A stretch of DNA of 17,442 bases, from assembly GCA_041907145.1 (NCBI GenBank), contig JAYRHW010000157.1:1-17442 (forward strand), read 5' to 3'. A program made the translations under genes and the position numbers. The DNA comes from JAFLCA01 sp041907145 (lineage in GTDB: Bacteria > Bdellovibrionota_C > UBA2361 > JAFLCA01). The notes under the pieces were generated by a model. That model searched no databases. It saw only the letters and a program-made list of their open reading frames with translations, and was not told where the DNA came from. How positions within the stretch are numbered: the stretch's first letter is position 1; each line of letters starts with the position of its first letter. Shown here one piece after another: positions 1-7,049 of this stretch.

Positions 1-2
1 CG

Positions 3-896
3 GCTACGAGTCCTTTTACACCCTCAACCCCTTCCCTACCTTCAAAAGTTTGTCTGCGCTTTGGACTCGAGGCAATTGACTCTCAATTCTCTGGTTATAG
101 GTTGCCGATTAATCACGGGCTGCCAATTAATTATGGACTGCCAATCAATCACGGGCTGCCAATCGGCACTGTGCACGAGTGGTTTAGCAATCAGAGCACT
201 CCGCCTTGCAGTATTTTCGCGCTCGCAGCGGGGAACCTCCTGCGGCAGCTTAACTCGCAGCAGCAAGCGCTTCCTAAATATATTGCCTGGATAGGGCGAG
301 ATATTTGGCCCACGCCTTATCTCCTTGAACAAACCATGCCCCCCAGCATGCAAGAAAGGACCAACAGCGTTTCAAAGAGCTTGCTTCCGCAGTGTCTACT
401 TTCTCAGTGTCTATTTCCTCAGTGCTTGTTTATCGATCCTCCGAATGAAAAATTAAAACTATGGGCAATTGAACTGGCGCTGCGCTCGCCAGCCGTCGCA
501 GTCGCTGTTGCATCTACTAAAAGACTGCGCTTTGCCATCAGCAGAAAGCTCGCCCTGACTGCGCGAGGAAACGATGCGCTCTGTTTTCTTTTTTGCGATA
601 AGAAGGCTCTATCCTCCCCTTCCGCTGCATTCGCACGCTGGCATATCGATCCGATTGCCGGCAGTTCTTCTGCCCCCTGTTTTCATCTGCAGCTTCTGAA
701 GTGCAAAGGGGCGCAGCCTCGCATTTCCTCGTGGATGGTTGAATTACGGGAAGGGGTTTCAACATATGGAAGCAATCAACCGGCGCTTTCTTTGTCTTTA
801 TCTACCGCTGTGGGCTATCACGATGGCGCGCTATCGGCGCAGCAAAGGGCGCCAACGGCAAACTCAGCCGATGATTCTCGTCGGCAAACAGGCTAA
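3..896 (+). CDS. imuA: ImuA, RecA/SulA-like partner of the ImuB-DnaE2 mutasome (5'-partial)
   Basis: ImuA is the RecA-like accessory protein of the ImuA-ImuB-DnaE2 translesion system and is thought to help assemble the mutasome at damaged DNA. The frame is open from the window edge, and the residues before the TTG at 102 already fit the family (FGLEAID, then GLPIGTVHEW, matching the usual G-x2-ALD ... GLPxGxVHE pattern). The true start therefore lies upstream and the TTG at 102 is not it. Further family landmarks follow: WIGRDIWPTP, LFIDPPNEKLKLWAIELALRS, RLRFAISRKLALTARG and WMVEL. Two in-frame tandem repeats interrupt it, a hexapeptide LPIN[HY]G at 102-164 and a pentapeptide L[LF][PS]QC at 381-425. 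After WMVEL, where the family normally ends, the frame runs on about 50 codons and overlaps imuB by 131 nt. The low-complexity tail may be dispensable. The family call comes from remembered motifs and operon context. Confidence 0.85.
   Translation, partial: ATSPFTPSTPSLPSKVCLRFGLEAIDSQFSGYRLPINHGLPINYGLPINHGLPIGTVHEWFSNQSTPPCSIFALAAGNLLRQLNSQQQALPKYIAWIGRDIWPTPYLLEQTMPPSMQERTNSVSKSLLPQCLLSQCLFPQCLFIDPPNEKLKLWAIELALRSPAVAVAVASTKRLRFAISRKLALTARGNDALCFLFCDKKALSSPSAAFARWHIDPIAGSSSAPCFHLQLLKCKGAQPRISSWMVELREGVSTYGSNQPALSLSLSTAVGYHDGALSAQQRAPTANSADDSRRQTG
102..164 (+). repeat. 18-bp in-frame tandem repeat in imuA
   Basis: Three 18-bp units (102-119, 120-137, 138-155) and a 9-bp partial unit (156-164) encode LPINHG, LPINYG, LPINHG and LPI. 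The units differ from one another at a few positions. They sit directly before GTVHEW, so they multiply the GLP element that normally occurs once before the RecA-like core of ImuA. Confidence 0.9.
381..425 (+). repeat. 15-bp in-frame tandem repeat in imuA
   Basis: Three consecutive 15-bp units (381-395, 396-410, 411-425) encode LLPQC, LLSQC and LFPQC. They lie just ahead of the conserved strand LFID. The copies are diverged but clearly related, and the array adds three cysteines to the protein. Confidence 0.8.
748..756 (+). promoter_or_regulatory. Ribosome binding site deciding the imuB start
   Basis: GGGAAGGGG ends 9 nt before the ATG at 766 and lies inside the imuA coding sequence. A TTG at 739 in the same frame has no comparable site, so 766 is preferred. 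Confidence 0.7.
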
Positions 897-2370
897 TCAG
901 CTTGTCGTTAAGGAATGCTGTCCTCTTGCACGGCACCAAGGCGTGCGCAGTGGAATTCCCCTGTCACTGGCCAAAGCACTTTGTCCTCAAGCACAGAGCT
1001 ATCTGGCCAGTCCGCTGAAGGATTATATGGCGTTAGAGCGCTTAGCTTGCCGCGCCTTGAAATTTGCACCTTTTGTGGGCATCGACAGCGATCTTGCCGC
1101 TGCCCATAAAGCCGGCTTGCTGGAGCGTTGCGCTGAGCAGTATTGGGGATTGATTCTTGATATCAGCGGTACAGGGAAGCTCTATAGGGGCGAGCGTACA
1201 CTAGCCGAACATATTCTGGCGCGCTGCGCCCAGCTTTCTATTCCTGCCCGCGTAGCTATTGCCGGAACAATCGGAGCAGCTTGGGCACTTTCACGCTTCG
1301 GCGACGGCTCTGTCCACATCGTGCCTGAGTGCGCCTCACTCAAGGAGGCTCTGGCAGAGCTGCCCCTCCAAGCACTGCGCCTCCCTCGCGAGACTATGCA
1401 GGCTTTACAGACACTGGGGTTACGCTCGGTCGCTGATATTCTCAAGCTGCCGAGCAAGCAGCTCGCGCTGCGCTTTGGCATGCTGCTGCTCAAGCGTCTT
1501 AATCAAGCTTTTGGCGCAATCGATGAAACATTTTTTCCGATAGATCCGCCAGAAATCATGCGTGCTTTTCGCCGCTTTGAAGTGCCGCTCACGAGCCAAC
1601 AAGCAATTCAAGCGGCCGCACTTTTTCTCTTTCAGCATATTTTCAAAAGCCTGATTGCCAAGAAGCGTAAGGCCGGAGCCTTTGTCATCGTTATTGATGG
1701 CAAAGATGAAGCTTATCGCAGTTTCAAGCGCAGCAAGGAACTTTTTTTGAATACCAGCACCAAGAACTTCCAGCACATCGCTTCGGTCTTAGCTCCGGTT
1801 ATCGAACACCTCTTGATACCCGGCGGGATTCACGCCCTCACCGTCATTGCACGAGATGTCGAGCGCGCCTATGAAGAGCAATCTGACTTTCTTTCACCCG
1901 CTGATTTGCATGCTTTGCTTGCCTCCAGCGATGAGTTTCTCAATAGCTTGATGGCCAGGCTTGGCAACGATCGCGTAGCACTTGTCAGCTTCCAAAATTC
2001 TCATATTCCGGAAAAATCCTTTAGCTATGAGCCGCTGGCAAAGCTGCGTAAGCAGGCGCGTCCTGCCGAGCTGCCAAAGCCTTTGAGCCTTGGCCGGCCG
2101 CCTTACCTTTTAAAACGCCCTGAACCAATTACGGCTGTGGCCATGCTGCCTGACAAAGCACCGGCACGCCTTTATTGGAAGGGTGATGAGCTTACCGTGT
2201 TACAGGCCGACGGGCCCGAGCGCATTGCGCCGGAGTGGTGGCATCTGCATTCCCCAGTCATCGACGGTGAACGAGAGTACTTCAAACTGCAAGACCAGCA
2301 TGGGCGCTGGTTATGGGTGTACCGTGAACGCGAGAGCCTGCGCTGGTTCGTGCAGGGAGTTTGGACATGA
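766..2370 (+). CDS. imuB: ImuB, catalytically inactive Y-family polymerase homologue
   Basis: ImuB is a Y-family (DinB/UmuC-like) protein without polymerase activity. It bridges the sliding clamp, ImuA and DnaE2 in damage-induced mutagenesis. The 534-residue product has the normal ImuB length. The N-terminal strand LCLYLPLWAIT (9-19) lacks the first catalytic aspartate of active polymerases. At GLILDISGTGKLYRGE (128-143) the usual acidic Asp-Glu pair is replaced by Trp127-Gly128. A helix-hairpin-helix-like segment follows at about 217-250 (LGLRSVADILKLPSKQLALRFG). The C terminus has the family block GPERIAPEWW, then EYFKLQDQHGRWLWVYRE and RWFVQGVW. The ATG at 766 has a good ribosome site; the end overlaps dnaE2 in an ATGA. 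Both junctions indicate translational coupling. Confidence 0.93.
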   Translation: MEAINRRFLCLYLPLWAITMARYRRSKGRQRQTQPMILVGKQANQLVVKECCPLARHQGVRSGIPLSLAKALCPQAQSYLASPLKDYMALERLACRALKFAPFVGIDSDLAAAHKAGLLERCAEQYWGLILDISGTGKLYRGERTLAEHILARCAQLSIPARVAIAGTIGAAWALSRFGDGSVHIVPECASLKEALAELPLQALRLPRETMQALQTLGLRSVADILKLPSKQLALRFGMLLLKRLNQAFGAIDETFFPIDPPEIMRAFRRFEVPLTSQQAIQAAALFLFQHIFKSLIAKKRKAGAFVIVIDGKDEAYRSFKRSKELFLNTSTKNFQHIASVLAPVIEHLLIPGGIHALTVIARDVERAYEEQSDFLSPADLHALLASSDEFLNSLMARLGNDRVALVSFQNSHIPEKSFSYEPLAKLRKQARPAELPKPLSLGRPPYLLKRPEPITAVAMLPDKAPARLYWKGDELTVLQADGPERIAPEWWHLHSPVIDGEREYFKLQDQHGRWLWVYRERESLRWFVQGVWT

Positions 2371-5300
2371 CGCCTCGCTATGCAGAACTGTATGTCAGCA
2401 GTAATTTTTCCTTTCTGCACGGAGGCAGTCACCCCGAGCAGCTCGTCTCCCAAGCAAAAAACTTGGGCCTCTCCGCGCTTGGGATTACGGACTGCAACAC
2501 ACTTGCCGGCGTCGTGCGGGCTCACATTGCTGCAAAGGATTTAGGACTGCCCTTGTTGATTGGCGCTCGTTTAGTCCTGCGCCATACTGCCCACCCTTCA
2601 AGCAGCGTTTTTTCCATTCTTGCCTATCCAACAACACGCGCTGCATATGGTAATCTTTGTACCTTGCTCACGATTGGCAAACGTCGCGCACCAAAAGGAG
2701 ACTGCTTCCTTTTCCTCGATGATCTCCTGCCTCTGCTCCGAGAATTAGCGCTTATTTTCGTGCCGCCTGCCTTCGTCCCGCATGCAGTACGGATAAGCCC
2801 GATTGAAGAGGGCGAGTTTCTAAAAAGCTGCCGACGTATACAAGAAGCAGTTCCTGACCTGCGGCTTTTATCTCTGGCGCTGGTCAAGAACTATGGCAAC
2901 CAAAATTCAGTCCATCTTCACGCAGCGATAGAGGCAGCTTCCAAGCTGGGGGTGCCTTGCGTTGCGACTAACGCAATTTTGTATCACGCTCCGGAATGCA
3001 GACAGCTGCAGGATGTTTTGACCTGCATTCGGCATACCTGCAGCATCTCCCAAGCCGGTTTCTTGCTGCAGCAAAACGCAGAATGCTTTCTCAAATCTCC
3101 TCAAGAAATGCGGCGCATATTCCGAGAACTGCCCGGAGCTGTGGCGCGCAGCTTAGAGATCATGGAGATGGCCCAAGGCTTTTCCTTGGATCAATTGCGC
3201 TATGAATATCCCGATGAAATCTGTCCTCGCGAGCTTTCTCCCCTCGAATATCTGCGGGAATTAACCTACCGCGGAGCCCGCGAGAAATTCCCTGCTGGTA
3301 TTCCAGAAAAGGTAGCAAAACTACTCGAAGAAGAGCTCGTGCTCATCCATGAACTTAGCTATGAAAAATATTTTCTAACCTGCCAGGATATCGTGGCATT
3401 CGCTCGCTCACGCGGCATTCTATGCCAGGGCCGCGGAGCGGCAGCTAATTCTGCGGTGTGCTTCTGTCTCGGCATTACCTCGGTGGATCCCAGCCGCATC
3501 GACATGCTTTTTGCGCGCTTCGTGAGCAAGGCACGCAGCGAGCCTCCTGATATCGATATTGACTTCGAACACGAGCGCCGCGAAGAGGTCATACAGTATA
3601 TTTATCAAAAATACGGGCGCGAGCGCGCAGGCCTCACCTGCGAAGTAGTCACCTACCGTCACCGCAGCGCTATTCGAGAAACAGCTAAGGCCATGGGCCT
3701 CTCGCTCGAAATAGCAGATAAGCTCGCGCGCGCCGTACACCGTTGGACAGGCTGCGGCCTCCCTAGTGACGACCTCAAAGAAATGGGCCTTAATCCCCAA
3801 GACCCCGTGCTGCTCAAAACAATCGAGATCAGCAATCAGCTCTTGAGCTTTCCACGCCATCTTTCGCAGCATGTCGGAGGGTTCATCATTTCCGACAATC
3901 CGCTTTCCACCTTCGTGCCGATCCTGAATGCCGCCATGGAAGAGCGCACCATCATCGAGTGGGACAAGGATGATATCGAGGCTTTGGGCATGCTCAAAAT
4001 CGATATTCTCGCACTCGGTATGCTGACTTGCATTCGCAAAGCATTGGAAATGATCAATGCGCGCCGCCCAGAGCGTCATCTGGAGCTTCATAGCATTCCA
4101 GCCGAAGATCCAGCCGTGTACGACATGATTTGCAACGCCGATACCATCGGTGTCTTTCAAATAGAGTCGCGCGCGCAAATGTCGATGCTGCCGAGGCTCA
4201 AGCCGCGCTGCTTCTATGACTTGGTGATAGAAGTCGCAATCGTCCGTCCTGGACCTATTCAGGGCAATATGGTGCATCCATATTTAAAAAGACGCCGGGG
4301 AGAGGAGGCTCCCTTTTATCCCGATGCCCGAGTCGAGGAAATCCTAGGAAAGACCCTAGGGGTGCCGCTCTTCCAAGAACAAGCGATGCGCCTGGCAATT
4401 GTCTTGGCACAGTTCACACCGGACGAGGCAGAGCTCTTACGGCGCGCCATTGCCGCCTGGAAGAGAGATAAGACAAAAATAGCCACTTTTCATCGTAAAA
4501 TAATCGCCGGGATGACGGCCAACGGCTACTCCCTAGAGTTTGCCGAGAGCTGCATGAGCCAGATCAAGGGCTTCAGCGAATATGGCTTCCCTGAGTCGCA
4601 TGCCGCCTCTTTTGCTCTGCTTGTCTATGCCTCTTCGTGGATTAAGCATTACTTTCCAGCAGAATTTGCAGCGGCCCTGATTAATAGTCAGCCGATGGGC
4701 TTTTATCAACCATCACAAATTATCAGTGATGCCTTGAGTCACCAAGTCGAAGTGCTGCCCATCGATGCAAACTACAGTTCCTGGGACTGTTTGATTGACA
4801 CGAACAAGCTGCGCTTAGGACTGCGCCTTGTGCGTGGACTGCAAGAGTCTCAAGCTCATCTCATTGCGCGCGCAGTGAGGCGTCAAACGTTTTTCAATAC
4901 AGTTGAAGCTCTCTGGAAGGCTGCGCGCGAAGCTGCTGAACGGATTCGTAAACCAAGCCTGCAGCTCCTCGCTAAAGCCAATGCCTTTCAATCAATGGGA
5001 TTGGATACACGCCAGGCACTCTGGCATATCCGGGCTCTGCCGGCAGATCCTCTGCCTATCGACTCGCTGATACAACAGGTGACTACTACCAAGGTTGCAC
5101 TGCCGCTTATGACCGCGCAGCAAGAAATGTTTCAGGATTACGAAAGTACGGGGCTGTCACTGCGAGGGCATCCCATTGGCTTCATTCGTCCCTACCTTGA
5201 TTCCCGGCAAGCAACTCCTGCTGCACAGCTCAAGACTCTCAAACCTAATCAATCAGGACTGCGAGTTTTTGTGGCTGGCATCGCTATCGTAAGACAGCGC

Positions 5301-5552
5301 CCAAGCACTGCGCGCGGCGTGGTATTTATTACCCTAGAAGATGAAACGGGCACTGCGAACTTAATTATTCGCCCGAAGGTCTTCGAGCAGTATTACAAAA
5401 TAATCGTCTCGAGTGCCTGCATGTTGGCATACGGCATTCTCGAACGTAACGACAATGTCATCTATATTAATACGTTTTCAGTGGAAGGGTTGGATGCGCG
5501 GGTAATGGAACAGCGCCAAGTATCACTGCCGAATAAATCATACTCGTATTGA
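2367..5552 (+). CDS. dnaE2: DnaE2 (ImuC), error-prone DNA polymerase III alpha-type subunit
   Basis: This is the C-family polymerase that carries out translesion synthesis with ImuA and ImuB. The 1061-residue product is full length for DnaE2. The PHP domain opens with YAELYVSSNFSFLHGGSHPE and GITDCNTLAGVVRAH; the first histidine metal ligands are replaced as is usual in DnaE2, so no proofreading activity is expected. The palm has GRGAAANSAVCFCLGIT, then PDIDIDF with catalytic Asp395 and Asp397, and the third carboxylate Asp546 in LKIDILALGMLT. QHVGGFIIS and FSEYGFPESHAASFALLVYASSW are also typical. An OB fold covers about 964-1040 (VFITLEDETGTANLI). The ATG at 2367 overlaps the imuB stop, with GGGAG seven bases upstream; the TTG at 2361 is less likely. 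The last residues (NKSYSY) differ from the usual SRDFH-type ending. Confidence 0.96.
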   Translation: MTPRYAELYVSSNFSFLHGGSHPEQLVSQAKNLGLSALGITDCNTLAGVVRAHIAAKDLGLPLLIGARLVLRHTAHPSSSVFSILAYPTTRAAYGNLCTLLTIGKRRAPKGDCFLFLDDLLPLLRELALIFVPPAFVPHAVRISPIEEGEFLKSCRRIQEAVPDLRLLSLALVKNYGNQNSVHLHAAIEAASKLGVPCVATNAILYHAPECRQLQDVLTCIRHTCSISQAGFLLQQNAECFLKSPQEMRRIFRELPGAVARSLEIMEMAQGFSLDQLRYEYPDEICPRELSPLEYLRELTYRGAREKFPAGIPEKVAKLLEEELVLIHELSYEKYFLTCQDIVAFARSRGILCQGRGAAANSAVCFCLGITSVDPSRIDMLFARFVSKARSEPPDIDIDFEHERREEVIQYIYQKYGRERAGLTCEVVTYRHRSAIRETAKAMGLSLEIADKLARAVHRWTGCGLPSDDLKEMGLNPQDPVLLKTIEISNQLLSFPRHLSQHVGGFIISDNPLSTFVPILNAAMEERTIIEWDKDDIEALGMLKIDILALGMLTCIRKALEMINARRPERHLELHSIPAEDPAVYDMICNADTIGVFQIESRAQMSMLPRLKPRCFYDLVIEVAIVRPGPIQGNMVHPYLKRRRGEEAPFYPDARVEEILGKTLGVPLFQEQAMRLAIVLAQFTPDEAELLRRAIAAWKRDKTKIATFHRKIIAGMTANGYSLEFAESCMSQIKGFSEYGFPESHAASFALLVYASSWIKHYFPAEFAAALINSQPMGFYQPSQIISDALSHQVEVLPIDANYSSWDCLIDTNKLRLGLRLVRGLQESQAHLIARAVRRQTFFNTVEALWKAAREAAERIRKPSLQLLAKANAFQSMGLDTRQALWHIRALPADPLPIDSLIQQVTTTKVALPLMTAQQEMFQDYESTGLSLRGHPIGFIRPYLDSRQATPAAQLKTLKPNQSGLRVFVAGIAIVRQRPSTARGVVFITLEDETGTANLIIRPKVFEQYYKIIVSSACMLAYGILERNDNVIYINTFSVEGLDARVMEQRQVSLPNKSYSY

Positions 5553-5628
5553 TGGGATCTCCGTTTTACTCCTTGGAGAAGTTTGGGGAAATTCGAAGAA
5601 TAAATAAAAATAGATTTGCGAAGCTCCC

Positions 5629-5760
5629 CTCCGCGGTCTCCGTGTCTCCGCGATATAAATTTTCTAATCCAATTTTCTGAATCACCCCAAATCTTCTGGA
5701 AAAGCGGGAACAAAATACAGGTTAAGGAATTATTAGCGCGGAGACTCGGAGACCGCGGAG
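5629..5760. repeat. 132-bp element bounded by 24-bp inverted repeats
   Basis: The left arm (5629-5652) and right arm (5737-5760) are reverse complements at 23 of 24 positions. Both contain CTCCGCGGTCTCCG on their outer half. The 84-bp centre is AT-rich, and its two halves show some further inverted similarity next to the arms. The whole could fold into a long cruciform or act as a small non-autonomous mobile element. Very similar CTCCGCG/TCTCCGCGG-type words are dispersed in many unrelated bacterial genomes, from memory. No transposase or clear target-site duplication was found here. Confidence 0.8.
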
Positions 5761-5874
5761 TATTCCTAGGATTATTTGCCAATATTTCTACACGTTAGGA
5801 ATTGAATTCAGATCCAAACTCCAACGAGCCCCGCTCGACAAATTGCACAGGGGAGCGCGAAGTTTCAATACCGC

Positions 5875-5898
5875 CTCTGCGGTCTCCCTGTATCGGAG
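5875..5898 (+). repeat. Degenerate third copy of the 24-bp repeat
   Basis: This stretch matches the left arm at 5629-5652 in 19 of 24 positions and has the same orientation. It lies 114 bp beyond the right arm. It may be a decayed copy of the same dispersed repeat. Confidence 0.5.
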
Positions 5899-5915
5899 TC
5901 GATCACTCTGCAAAA

Positions 5916-5945
5916 AAAAGGGCAGCCATTTCTGGCTGCCCTTTT
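5916..5945 (-). terminator. Rho-independent terminator
   Basis: A perfect 13-bp stem (5916-5928 with 5933-5945) encloses a 4-nt loop. Its core is GGGCAGCCA / TGGCTGCCC. On the minus strand it is followed by eight T, ideal for ending the gene that stops at 5970. On the plus strand four T follow the core stem, so it may also stop readthrough from dnaE2. Confidence 0.92.
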
Positions 5946-5969
5946 CCCTGTAAGCTCAATGAAGAGCTG

Positions 5970-6905
5970 TTACGGAGCGGTACAAGCACTTGCAACCGTT
6001 GGCACCGTACTCGACAAGGTCAGATTCTGCTGATTGAGAGAATCGCCCTTCGCTAGACGCTGCGCATCGCGGCTAAGCTTCTTATGACGAACCTTCTGCA
6101 AGCGGCTGATCGTGGACTTCAGCAAGCTGTTGAGGTTCGTAGATGCTGCGTTAAAGCTCTGAATAGTGCCTGAATTATCGGTGCTGGTGCAGAACGCTTG
6201 GTTCTCGCAGGTAGTAACGATATTTGGCAGCGACCAAGCCAGTACCCAGCCTGAGTTATAGAACTTATCCGCATCCTTCTTGGCCTTCTTCGCAAAAGCT
6301 TTGTCGGCAGCCTTGGCTCCGCGCAGCTTCTCGATGTCACGAGCAGTCGTGCGCACGAGATCGCGAATCGAAGCTGAATTACCGTCGAGAGCAAACTGCT
6401 TCTGAGTAATGTCAACGCTATTGCACCCTAAGCAGGAGTTGCCGTCGCCACCGCAAACACCGCAGCGATCAAGGACCTTGGTACCATTGATGGTGCCTTC
6501 GCAATCAACTTGGCAGGCATCGATATGAACTTCTGATTGGCACTGGGCATAGCAGCTGCACTGACCATTCTCGCAGCACTCGCCAACTTGCAAATAGACA
6601 TTGCAATTAGCAGCAATACCGAGACCCGGGTTATAAAGGATCAAAATCGGCATTGAGGAGGTCGGATCGAGCAAATCTGCATTGGGGCAGTCCGAGGTCC
6701 AGGAGAAATTAAGCGGCGGATGACCGGTGGACCCGGAACCGTCGAGGTTCACGTATGTCTCGACGCCCTGGCAAGGTCCGTTATATGGGCCGCAAGAGTC
6801 ACAGGTGATAGCTGCTGCCTGGGCAGCTGAAAAAACGGCCGAACAAGCTAGGACAACTGCCAAGCTTCGGCACCACGAGTAGGCTTTTGCAACAACTCCG
6901 TTCAC
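5970..6905 (-). CDS. Secreted cysteine-rich protein with PKD-like region and CGVCGGDG motif
   Basis: The function is unknown. Residues 1-31 form a Sec signal peptide (hydrophobic LAVVLACSAVFSAAQA). Residues about 45-110 resemble a PKD/Ig-like beta domain, with NLDGSGSTGHPPLNFSW followed by paired cysteines. Residues 131-161 carry a compact cysteine module (C-x3-C-x12-C-x2-C-x6-C-x2-C) containing DRCGVCGGDGNSC, a motif seen in large secreted or surface proteins of deltaproteobacteria and other phyla. The C-terminal half (about 165-311) is Lys/Ala/Ser-rich and probably helical, with two further cysteines. The GTG start has AGGAGA 5 nt upstream. The gene is probably monocistronic, with its own promoter upstream and a strong terminator downstream. 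Disulfides imply a periplasmic, surface or extracellular site. Gene reality is near certain; the role is not assignable. Confidence 0.85.
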   Translation of the reverse strand: MNGVVAKAYSWCRSLAVVLACSAVFSAAQAAAITCDSCGPYNGPCQGVETYVNLDGSGSTGHPPLNFSWTSDCPNADLLDPTSSMPILILYNPGLGIAANCNVYLQVGECCENGQCSCYAQCQSEVHIDACQVDCEGTINGTKVLDRCGVCGGDGNSCLGCNSVDITQKQFALDGNSASIRDLVRTTARDIEKLRGAKAADKAFAKKAKKDADKFYNSGWVLAWSLPNIVTTCENQAFCTSTDNSGTIQSFNAASTNLNSLLKSTISRLQKVRHKKLSRDAQRLAKGDSLNQQNLTLSSTVPTVASACTAP

Positions 6906-6910
6906 GGTTA

Positions 6911-6916
6911 TCTCCT
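6911..6916 (-). promoter_or_regulatory. Ribosome binding site supporting a GTG start
   Basis: On the minus strand AGGAGA is followed by 5 nt and then GTG at 6905. This supports a GTG start directly ahead of a well-formed signal peptide. Confidence 0.75.
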
Positions 6917-6959
6917 CTGTTACTATCCGTGTCTAAAGTGACACTAGGGGAAATGGAAA

Positions 6960-7012
6960 TTGATTAAGGTAAGGCGACAACAGTTTATAGCTCTATTTAG
7001 GACCTTAATCAA
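6960..7012. repeat. Perfect 11-bp inverted repeat flanking a promoter
   Basis: TTGATTAAGGT (6960-6970) and ACCTTAATCAA (7002-7012) are exact reverse complements with 31 bp between them. Arm centres are 42 bp apart, about four helical turns. One arm covers the predicted -35 box and the other lies just downstream of the predicted transcription start, an arrangement typical of paired repressor sites. Confidence 0.7.
6984..7012 (-). promoter_or_regulatory. Sigma-70-type promoter of the secreted cysteine-rich protein
   Basis: On the minus strand TTGATT (7012-7007) and TATAAA (6989-6984) are separated by exactly 17 bp. The transcript would start near 6977 and give a leader of about 70 nt before the GTG at 6905. 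The -35 box overlaps one arm of an inverted repeat. Confidence 0.6.
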
Positions 7013-7049
7013 AAGTAATTCTAAGACTTATCAAGGCCTTGCAATTATT

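Larger units (their letters stand above)
5553..5969. other. Non-coding region after dnaE2
   Basis: No convincing gene lies here; short open frames across it are by-products of the repeats. It holds a weak hairpin just after the dnaE2 stop (TCTCC 5558-5562 with GGAGA 5575-5579), a 132-bp element bounded by inverted repeats, a third degenerate copy of that repeat at 5875-5898, and a strong terminator for the minus-strand gene. Confidence 0.75.

Noticed and set aside
102..104. TTG as the start codon of imuA
   Set aside because: The frame is open to the window edge and the preceding residues (FGLEAID and onward) already match ImuA, so the gene is truncated by the window.
3420..4277. 285-codon minus-strand open frame inside dnaE2
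   Set aside because: It is wholly antisense to the conserved palm region of dnaE2, shows no family pattern, and is explained by codon bias of the real gene.
5462..5798. Short open frames across the inverted-repeat element
   Set aside because: Their apparent protein sequence comes only from the repeat arms and they lack ribosome sites.
5629..5898. CRISPR-like array
   Set aside because: Only two good copies in opposite orientation plus one poor copy, without regular spacers or cas genes.
5916..5945. Unknown structured RNA
   Set aside because: A perfect stem with a T-run right after a stop codon on the minus strand is fully explained as an intrinsic terminator.
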